In this document: positions 1-5,239 of the stretch, piece after piece
How the letters are laid out: each line of letters opens with the position of its first letter
Numbering within the stretch: the stretch's first letter is position 1
NCBI GenBank assembly: GCA_946887105.1
Contig: CAMPKJ010000224.1
Location: 1 to 8,129, forward strand
From: an uncultured Acidobacteriota bacterium
GTDB lineage: Bacteria; Acidobacteriota; Thermoanaerobaculia; Gp7-AA8
Length of the DNA stretch: 8,129 nucleotides
Direction of reading: 5' to 3'
Position numbers and translations under genes: made by a program
Notes under the pieces: generated by a model
The model's database searches: none
Told to the model about the DNA's origin: nothing
What the model saw: only the letters and a program-made list of their open reading frames with translations

Positions 1-785
1 AGCTCACGAAAGCGTTGCGGGAGTTCCGCGACAAGAACGATCGCCAGGGCGAGGCAGTCACGCTGCTGCAACTCGGGTTGACCGTCGCCGGACTGGGCGA
101 CGTCGCCGGCGCGCGAAGCAATCTCACCGAAGCGCACGCGAAAATGCGCGCGCAGAACGATTTCATCGGCACCTGGATGGCGCTCATGACCCTGGGCCAG
201 CTCGAGCTCTTGTTGGGGCGATCGTCGGAGGCGGCGTCTTATCTCGAGCGTGCCTTGACGGTGCTCAACGATGCGAAAAGCTCGACCGCGCCGTTCAGGA
301 TCAAGACGCTCATGGCGGTCGGGTCGGCGGCGGGAATTTCCTCAGAGATGTTCCAGGCGCTCGATGACTCTCAGGCCGGAATGTTGAAGTCGCTTGCCAT
401 TCAATCTTCGTTGGAGCCGATGACGCGCGATCTGTATGGGAGTGCGTTGACGCAGGCCGGGAAGCTGGAACAGGCAGAGGCCGAGTTGAAAGCGGCGGCG
501 GCCGCTTCGATCTACTCGCAAGGGATGTACGACTTTTCCATCGAATCGCATTTCGGCGATCTTTATTTTCGTCAGGAGCGCTACGACGACGCGCGTGCGC
601 ATTACATCAAGGCTCTGAACGCTTCGTCGAAAGCAGCGCTCCCCGCGGCGGCCGATCGTCAGATCAAGGCAGGCATCTACGACCGCCTCGTGCGCCTCGA
701 GGAGATCACGCACCACCCCGAGGAAGCGAAGCGCTGGTCGCAGAAGGCCGCGGAGCTCGGCAGAAAACAGGCCGGCAGCCGCTGA
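1..785 (+). CDS. TPR-repeat protein, paralogue of the CHAT protein's N-terminus (5' partial)
   Basis: The reading frame is open from base 3 to the TGA at 783-785, so the true start lies upstream; the TTG at 15 is only the first possible start inside the window. About 260 residues are visible, rich in Ala/Leu helices of TPR type, for example the pair around GDLYFRQERYDDARAHYIKAL (roughly 530-620). The visible part aligns without gaps to the beginning of the downstream CHAT protein: by hand count 36 of the first 77 positions are identical, including the shared GEAVT, LGD, AR-NL and G-W-A elements, and similarity continues to the end. It ends where the CHAT protein goes on into more TPRs, so it has no CHAT domain. 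By analogy with its paralogue the missing ~36 residues probably include an export signal (inference). TPRs usually bind protein partners; the partner is unknown. It lies 65 bp upstream of the CHAT gene on the same strand. Confidence 0.85.
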   Translation, partial: LTKALREFRDKNDRQGEAVTLLQLGLTVAGLGDVAGARSNLTEAHAKMRAQNDFIGTWMALMTLGQLELLLGRSSEAASYLERALTVLNDAKSSTAPFRIKTLMAVGSAAGISSEMFQALDDSQAGMLKSLAIQSSLEPMTRDLYGSALTQAGKLEQAEAELKAAAAASIYSQGMYDFSIESHFGDLYFRQERYDDARAHYIKALNASSKAALPAAADRQIKAGIYDRLVRLEEITHHPEEAKRWSQKAAELGRKQAGSR

Positions 786-839
786 CAGGACGAGCCGGCG
801 CGTCGCGGCCGCCGCAGCCTCTTGGTCCGCGCTCGAGCC

Positions 840-843
840 AGGA
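840..843 (+). promoter_or_regulatory. Shine-Dalgarno site supporting the TTG start of the CHAT gene
   Basis: AGGA lies 7 bases before the TTG at 851. The only nearby ATG (864) is out of frame, and a signal peptide begins directly at this TTG, so the site and the peptide together support the rare start codon. Confidence 0.6.
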
Positions 844-850
844 CACTCCA

Positions 851-3800
851 TTGCGATTCGGATATGCGTTTGCGATTTTCGTCGCGCTGCTCTCGTGCGC
901 ACCGGCCTTCGCCGGCGATCCGCTCGCAGGCGCTGGGGAGTTGATCATGACCGGCCGCGCAACCGAGGCACGCGCGCTCCTCAGCGAGGCGCGCGATGCG
1001 TTCGTCGCGCAGAGCGATCGAAACGGCGAAGCCGTCACGACGCTCCTTCTCGGCATGACCGAAATGGCGCTGGGCGACTCGGCGGCTGCGCGTGCAAACC
1101 TCGGCAGGGCGGAAACGATGTTCGTCGCGGCCGGCGATCCTTTCGGCGCCTGGTTGGCTGTGACGACGCTCGCCCAGTTCGAAACGCAGAGTGGCCGCCC
1201 GAGAGAAGCGCTCGTCCTCCATGACATATCGTTCCTGTGGCTCGTGGCTGCGGCCGACCCGGCGTCGCGAATGTCGCCGAAAACTATCGGGGTGCTGGGG
1301 ATGTTTTTCGGCGCGCCGCAGGAACAGGTGCAACTCCTGATGACCACACCGGAGCTCGCCCAATTGATGATGATTCCGCTCTGCGCGGTAATGAGCCGGA
1401 TCGCGTACGGGCAGACGCTGCTTGCGACCGGCGACCTCGAGAAAGCGGACGACGAGTTGACGCGGGCCGCCGCAAAAGGGGCGATGTACGGCGGTGTGTT
1501 GGACGGAATGCTGGCCACGCCGATGGGCGATCTGCGAAAGCGGCAGTGGCGATTCGACGATGCGCGCGAATATTACGAGACGGCGCTGGCTACGAGCGCG
1601 ATGGCGATGACAGGTTTGTTCCGCCGGTCGTCGTCGGCCGAGATCGACGTTCTCGGGAAGCTGGCCGAAATCGATGTGCTCACCGGCCGCGTCGAAGAAG
1701 CGCTCGCACGGAATGACCGCGAGCAGGCGCTCGCCCGTGATTCCGAGCCCGCGCGCGAGCCGTGGATCCTCATCGAGCGCGGTTCCCTGTTGCAGAAGGC
1801 AGGCCGCGTGAGCGATGCAGAGAAGGCATACGGTCGAGCCCTGGCCGCCGGCGAGAGACTCCACGACGGCCAGAGTCGCGCGGCCGTTCACGCCGATCTG
1901 GGACGCCTGTATTTCTCCGCGGGAAGCTACGGCAAGTCGGCCGCCGCACTTGTGACGGCCATCGAGATCCTTCAGGAACTGAAGGAGCGGCCGGCCGAGG
2001 CTGTGTTGTGGACGCTGCTGGCGGATGTGTACCTGACCATCGATTCACACGAAGCCGCCGCCGAAGCCATCAGCAGGGCACGCGAAACCGCCACGGCCAG
2101 CCAGTTTCCCATCGCCGGCGCCATTGCGGATTTTCTGGACGCGATGCTGAGCTGGAGACGGGGCGAGCCCACCGACATCCGCGCTGCCTTCGCCCGGTTG
2201 AAGGCAGCGCGCGAAGCTCAAGGATTGGCGGCTTCCGACGAGGCGAACCGATTCATGGCCGAGCTGGCCGCGATGAATCTCGATATGACGCCGCCGGATC
2301 CTGCGCGCATGTCGGGCGATGGCGTCGAAGTTCTTCATCCGATGGCTTTGATGATGAAGGGAGTTCCACTCGCCGTGCGCGGCGACTACGCAGGTGCGCG
2401 TGCGGTCTGGAGCTCGGCGAAGGAACTGTTGCCCAGCGAGGACCTGGAAGCCGTCTTCGAGGGTTTGATCGGCATGTCGCACCGTGCCGAGGGAAACATC
2501 GACGAAGCGATCCGTCACCTCGAGAGATCGACGGCGAAATTCGATACCGTCGCGATGGACGGCCGGGTCGAGGAGATCCTGACCAGCTATCTCGGGAGCG
2601 AGCGGCATCAGTTCTTCGAGCAACTCATCGAGCTGCTCGTGCGCGCCGGCCGCATCGGCGAGGCGTTCGAGCAAACGGAGCGGGCGCGCGCGCGCGCTTT
2701 TCTGCAGATGATCGGGAACCGGCGCGTCGGCGAGCATGGCGCCGATCCGCGTCTGGCTCGCGAAGCCGACATTCAGCGACGACGGATCGCTGCCATGGAT
2801 CGCCTCGCGCGAACCGCCGTCACCGAAAGCGAAGCGAACCTCTCGAGACGCGAGCTCGTCGCGGCGCGGCACGAATACGAGGCGTTGATGGTGCGGGTGA
2901 AGCTCTCCAATCCCGAGTATGCAGCGCTGACGACCGTCGAAACCGTGCCGGTCGATTCGATCGGGAGTGAGATTCCCGAGCGTACGACCTTGATCACCTA
3001 CTTCGTGACCCGCAACAGCGTACACGCGTGGGTCATCGACCCGGAAACCGTGAACCACGTGATGCTTCCGATCGATGCGGCCGCGCTCCGCCGGCTCGCG
3101 TGTTGGGCGCGGCAATTCAATCGAGAGCAGGAGGAAGGCAGCCCGCGCGGACTGAAGGCGGTGGGCGATGACTGCAGCGACGCCGCTACCGCCGGCGAGG
3201 CATACGCGATGCTGATCGCGCCCCTTCGCGCGAAAATCCGATATTCGCGCCTGGCGATCGTACCGCACCGCGAACTGCATTACGTGCCTTTCGCCGCACT
3301 GCTCGATGGGGAGCGAAACCGGTATCTGATCGAGGATTACACGATCGTCTACGCCCCGAGTGCGAGCGCGTGGCGATTTCTCCGGCGCTATCCGCCGCCG
3401 GTTTCGAGCCGGGCACTGGTTCTCGGAAATCCATTGGGATCGATCGGCGCACTGGAAGGAGCGGGGCGCGAAGCAGAAATGGTGGCCCGCCGCCTCGATA
3501 CGACACCGCTCCTCGGTTCGGACGCATGCGAACGTCTCCTTCACGACCTCGATCGCCGAGTCGATCTGTTGCACATCGCCGCTCACGCGCGATACGACGG
3601 CGCGAATCCTTTGTTCAGTTTCATCGCGCTTGCCGCGGAAGGGGAGCAGTACGACGGAAACCTCGAGGCGCAGGAGATCCTCGCGGACGTCGATCTGACC
3701 GGAGTCGACCTCGTCGTTGTTTCGGCCTGCAGCACGGCAACCGGAAAACCAAGCGCCGGGGACGAGATCGTCGGGCTGACTCGGGCCCTTCTTTACGCGG

Positions 3801-4066
3801 GAACGCCTGCCGTCGTCTCGACGCTGTGGGACATCAATGACTCGGCGTCGGCAGTGTTGATGGACGTGTTCTATGAGGGACTCGTGTGCGGCCTGCCCAC
3901 AGCGGAAGCGCTGCGCAACGCGCAGCTGTCGATGCTGCATCGCGATGGATTGGAGTCGCCCAGGTACTGGGCACAATTCATCCTGAACGGCGATCCGGAC
4001 GGCACGTGGCAAAGGGGGCTCCCGCCAGTTCGACATCCATCGGAACCGCGCTCGCGTGTCCCGTGA
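851..4066 (+). CDS. Exported TPR-CHAT domain protein (putative caspase-like peptidase)
   Basis: 1071 residues. Residues 1-21 form a signal peptide (hydrophobic core, AFA before Gly-Asp); LLSC at 13-16 is a weak lipobox, so a lipoprotein is an alternative. Residues ~37-610 are TPR-like helices. They end in the ERARARAFL segment (610-618) commonly found just before CHAT domains, followed by a charged helical linker with NPEYAAL. The CHAT domain spans ~705-1060: ITYFV strand near 714, HIAAHA with candidate catalytic His912, VVSACST with candidate Cys960, GDEIVGLTRALLYAG, STLWDIND and YWAQFILNGDPDG near the end. CHAT is a clan CD peptidase-like fold related to caspases and separase; both dyad residues are present, so activity is plausible but not shown. 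Export places the TPRs and peptidase outside the cytoplasm, unlike cytosolic TPR-CHAT effectors of CRISPR or gasdermin systems. The N-terminal ~300 residues duplicate the upstream gene. The TTG start is chosen because of the AGGA site and signal peptide. Confidence 0.92.
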   Translation: MRFGYAFAIFVALLSCAPAFAGDPLAGAGELIMTGRATEARALLSEARDAFVAQSDRNGEAVTTLLLGMTEMALGDSAAARANLGRAETMFVAAGDPFGAWLAVTTLAQFETQSGRPREALVLHDISFLWLVAAADPASRMSPKTIGVLGMFFGAPQEQVQLLMTTPELAQLMMIPLCAVMSRIAYGQTLLATGDLEKADDELTRAAAKGAMYGGVLDGMLATPMGDLRKRQWRFDDAREYYETALATSAMAMTGLFRRSSSAEIDVLGKLAEIDVLTGRVEEALARNDREQALARDSEPAREPWILIERGSLLQKAGRVSDAEKAYGRALAAGERLHDGQSRAAVHADLGRLYFSAGSYGKSAAALVTAIEILQELKERPAEAVLWTLLADVYLTIDSHEAAAEAISRARETATASQFPIAGAIADFLDAMLSWRRGEPTDIRAAFARLKAAREAQGLAASDEANRFMAELAAMNLDMTPPDPARMSGDGVEVLHPMALMMKGVPLAVRGDYAGARAVWSSAKELLPSEDLEAVFEGLIGMSHRAEGNIDEAIRHLERSTAKFDTVAMDGRVEEILTSYLGSERHQFFEQLIELLVRAGRIGEAFEQTERARARAFLQMIGNRRVGEHGADPRLAREADIQRRRIAAMDRLARTAVTESEANLSRRELVAARHEYEALMVRVKLSNPEYAALTTVETVPVDSIGSEIPERTTLITYFVTRNSVHAWVIDPETVNHVMLPIDAAALRRLACWARQFNREQEEGSPRGLKAVGDDCSDAATAGEAYAMLIAPLRAKIRYSRLAIVPHRELHYVPFAALLDGERNRYLIEDYTIVYAPSASAWRFLRRYPPPVSSRALVLGNPLGSIGALEGAGREAEMVARRLDTTPLLGSDACERLLHDLDRRVDLLHIAAHARYDGANPLFSFIALAAEGEQYDGNLEAQEILADVDLTGVDLVVVSACSTATGKPSAGDEIVGLTRALLYAGTPAVVSTLWDINDSASAVLMDVFYEGLVCGLPTAEALRNAQLSMLHRDGLESPRYWAQFILNGDPDGTWQRGLPPVRHPSEPRSRVP

Positions 4067-4532
4067 TCCGATCACGTTCCCCGACAAATCCCGACGCTTG
4101 GTGTCTTTGTTTGTGATGCAAACAAGAGAAACCGGTGTCTCGCGTTTCGCGACGGCGTACACCGGACTGGCCGCACGCCTTGCTTTGACGCCGGCGGCAC
4201 TGGTGGGCTTCTTCACGATCGCGTGGGTTGCGCGCGAGGCACACATCCCGATAGCGGTCTGTGTGATGAAACAGTTTCTTGGCGTCCCGTGTCCAGGGTG
4301 CGGCATCACTCGGAGCATCGCTGCGCTGCTGGCCGGGAATCCCTCCAAGGCAATCGAATGCAACGCAGCCGGTCCGTTCGTAATGACCTTTCTTTTATTT
4401 CAACTGGCGCTCGTCGTCGCGGCGGCGGTGGGAGCGGCACCCGATCAATCGATTCTACGTTCGGCACGCCTCAGCGATCGAATGCTTCTCGTGCTGATGC
4501 TGGGCGTGTGGTCCAAACGAATATTTACATGA
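4056..4532 (+). CDS. DUF2752 family small membrane protein
   Basis: 158 residues from the GTG at 4056, which overlaps the CHAT gene by 11 bases; an ATG at 4116 would give 138 residues and removes the overlap. Neither has a convincing ribosome-binding site, so the start is uncertain. The defining DUF2752 signature is present: CPGCGITRS with Cys79 and Cys82 (GTG numbering), followed by ALLAGNPSKAIECN, close to the family pattern of CPGCG-TR, then LL-G and a conserved Asn. Hydrophobic segments at ~45-60, ~108-131 and ~144-153 suggest two or three membrane spans. The molecular function of the family is not established; the paired cysteines could bind a metal. The overlap with the CHAT gene and the 16-base gap to the next small gene suggest co-translation in one transcript. 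Confidence 0.85.
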   Translation: MSRDPITFPDKSRRLVSLFVMQTRETGVSRFATAYTGLAARLALTPAALVGFFTIAWVAREAHIPIAVCVMKQFLGVPCPGCGITRSIAALLAGNPSKAIECNAAGPFVMTFLLFQLALVVAAAVGAAPDQSILRSARLSDRMLLVLMLGVWSKRIFT

Positions 4533-4534
4533 AC

Positions 4535-4543
4535 GAGGAGAGG
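4535..4543 (+). promoter_or_regulatory. Strong Shine-Dalgarno site for the 55-residue membrane protein
   Basis: GAGGAGAGG sits 5-8 bases before the ATG at 4549, one of the best ribosome-binding sites in the window. It overlaps the region just after the DUF2752 stop codon. It supports the small ORF as a translated gene. Confidence 0.65.
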
Positions 4544-4548
4544 AATGA

Positions 4549-4716
4549 ATGGCACAAGTGACCTGTCCCAAATGCAATACGCTCACTCCCCAGGGCGGCT
4601 TTCCGGCCTGGGCAATCATCGTTTCCATCTGCCTTTTTCCCGTGGGTCTGCTCGCGCTGCTTGCCGGCAGGAGTCCGACCAGCTGCCCCAATTGCGGTAA
4701 TAGCTGGCAAACCTGA
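4549..4716 (+). CDS. 55-residue membrane zinc-ribbon-like protein (LITAF-like layout)
   Basis: A complete 55-codon frame from ATG to TGA. Seen directly: a CPKC pair (Cys6, Cys9) near the N-terminus, a hydrophobic segment at about residues 20-40 with an extra Cys28, then CPNCG (Cys46, Cys49) close to the C-terminus. Two CxxC knuckles separated by a membrane-length hydrophobic stretch are the layout of LITAF/CDIP1-type and BRI3-type proteins, in which both pairs join into one zinc site and the hydrophobic part inserts into a membrane face. Membership here is inference from layout; a small tail-anchored protein with two unrelated knuckles is the alternative. The gene follows the DUF2752 gene by 16 bases and has a strong ribosome-binding site. 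Both small genes carry CP-x-C motifs and membrane segments, suggesting a shared location. Confidence 0.72.
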   Translation: MAQVTCPKCNTLTPQGGFPAWAIIVSICLFPVGLLALLAGRSPTSCPNCGNSWQT

Positions 4717-4756
4717 CGGTGCGCGAATCGACTACCTGTGGGGGCAGTTCCGCCGA

Positions 4757-5040
4757 CTACAAGCCGACGGACTGGCAGCCAGTGCGGTGTTGCATCTCGC
4801 GGTAGCCGATCGACAGCAGCTTGAACGGCGCCACGGACTGACCGGTGAAGGCGAACTCGTGCTCGGAGCCGTCCGCGGCGACGAGCAGCTGTTCGTACGT
4901 CTCGGAGTTGTCGCGGAGCACCGCCTTTGCCTTCAGCGTACCGAAGCGTGCGGTTCGTGCACGGGTTTCCCGTCGAGCAGGTACTGTCCTTCGTCGGGAC
5001 GGTCGCGCAATCCCATCACGAACGTGACGTGCACGGTCAT
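4757..5040 (-). pseudogene. Frameshifted remnant of an unrecognised protein gene
   Basis: Read on the minus strand, one frame runs from the ATG at 5040 through VTFVMGLRDRPDEGQYLLDG and KPVHEPHA to a TGA at 4935-4933. A second frame takes over near 4945 (FGTLKAKAVLRDN, then SETYEQLLVAADGSEHEF and further) and ends at the TAG at 4759-4757. Both parts have third positions almost all G or C and protein-like composition, and neither continues sensibly alone. A single missing base near 4945 would join them. Sequence before 5040 stays open and also looks partly coding (EAFSVDAFVPDA in the same frame near 5117-5080, or ELEGAVEAIYPP in another frame near 5078-5043), so a second shift may exist and the original start is lost. 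I do not recognise the family. Assembly error is possible, but a second broken gene next door favours real decay. Confidence 0.55.
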
Positions 5041-5112
5041 CTCCAGGCGGATAGATCGCCTCGACCGCGCCCTCGAGCTCGCGTCCGGGACAAATGCGTC
5101 GACGCTGAACGC

Positions 5113-5152
5113 TTCGTTCCGCGTTCGTTCAGGTTCGGTTGCGCTATAGCGC
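5113..5152 (+). promoter_or_regulatory. Heptamer direct repeats and a 12-bp palindrome upstream of the response-regulator remnant
   Basis: TTCGTTC occurs at 5113-5119 and 5124-5130 and the related TTCGGTT at 5134-5140, a spacing of 11 and 10 bases, about one helical turn. OmpR/PhoB-type regulators commonly bind head-to-tail repeats at this spacing. Directly after comes the perfect palindrome GCGCTATAGCGC (5141-5152), which contains the -10-like TATAGC at 5145-5150, six bases before the ATG at 5157. An additional inverted pair, CTGAACG (5105-5111) and CGTTCAG (5126-5132), overlaps. This looks like an old autoregulated promoter; the functional reading is inference. Confidence 0.35.
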
Positions 5153-5156
5153 GGAC

Positions 5157-5239
5157 ATGCGCGTGCTGGTCGCGGACGACGAGGAGAAGCTGCGCAGTCG
5201 CTCGCGTCGGCGATCCGCGATGCGGGCTACGCCGGTCCT
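5157..5239 (+). pseudogene. Truncated, frameshifted N-terminus of a response regulator
   Basis: From the ATG at 5157 the frame reads MRVLVADDEEKLR, the classic first beta strand and acidic Asp-Asp pair of a CheY-like receiver domain. At 5195 the sense passes to another frame, QSLASAIRDAGYA, exactly the first helix and the GYA turn expected next in such proteins. Supplying one base at 5195 fuses both into a typical receiver start. Sense ends about 5233 and nothing later resembles the phospho-acceptor Asp or a DNA-binding domain; within a few bases begins the end of the convergent regulator gene. Hence most of the gene is deleted. No ribosome-binding site is obvious; a -10-like element sits only six bases upstream, so the parent may have been leaderless. 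It was probably OmpR-family by its start, but this is inference. Confidence 0.65.

Noticed and set aside
805..812. GCGGCCGC palindrome between the first two genes as a terminator
   Set aside because: Short, no loop and no T-run; expected by chance in such GC-rich sequence.
677..1891. 404-codon antisense frame across the gap between the TPR and CHAT genes
   Set aside because: Low-complexity Arg/His/Ala-rich translation that spans two convincing plus-strand genes; a shadow frame.
2681..2698. Run of alternating GC that could form Z-DNA or be a simple repeat
   Set aside because: It encodes the RARARA segment conserved before CHAT domains, so protein constraint explains it.
2045..4363. 772-codon open frame antisense to the CHAT and DUF2752 genes
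   Set aside because: Its length is explained by high-GC codon bias on the opposite strand. Its product is Arg/His-rich with no domain, and the plus strand carries a clear CHAT protein with motifs throughout.
4529..4561. Ten-codon ORF starting in an ATGA overlap with the DUF2752 stop
   Set aside because: It is too short to judge and is occupied by the ribosome-binding site of the next gene. It could affect translational coupling, but the sequence alone does not support a gene.
4679..4707. CCAGCT/AGCTGG inverted repeat at the end of the small gene as a terminator
   Set aside because: Six-base arms with a 17-base loop, inside the coding region, and no T-run follows.
4661..5149. 162-codon plus-strand frame in the middle region
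   Set aside because: It overlaps the small zinc-ribbon-like gene and is antisense to the frameshifted remnant, whose frames have much better codon bias. No motif or ribosome-binding site seen.
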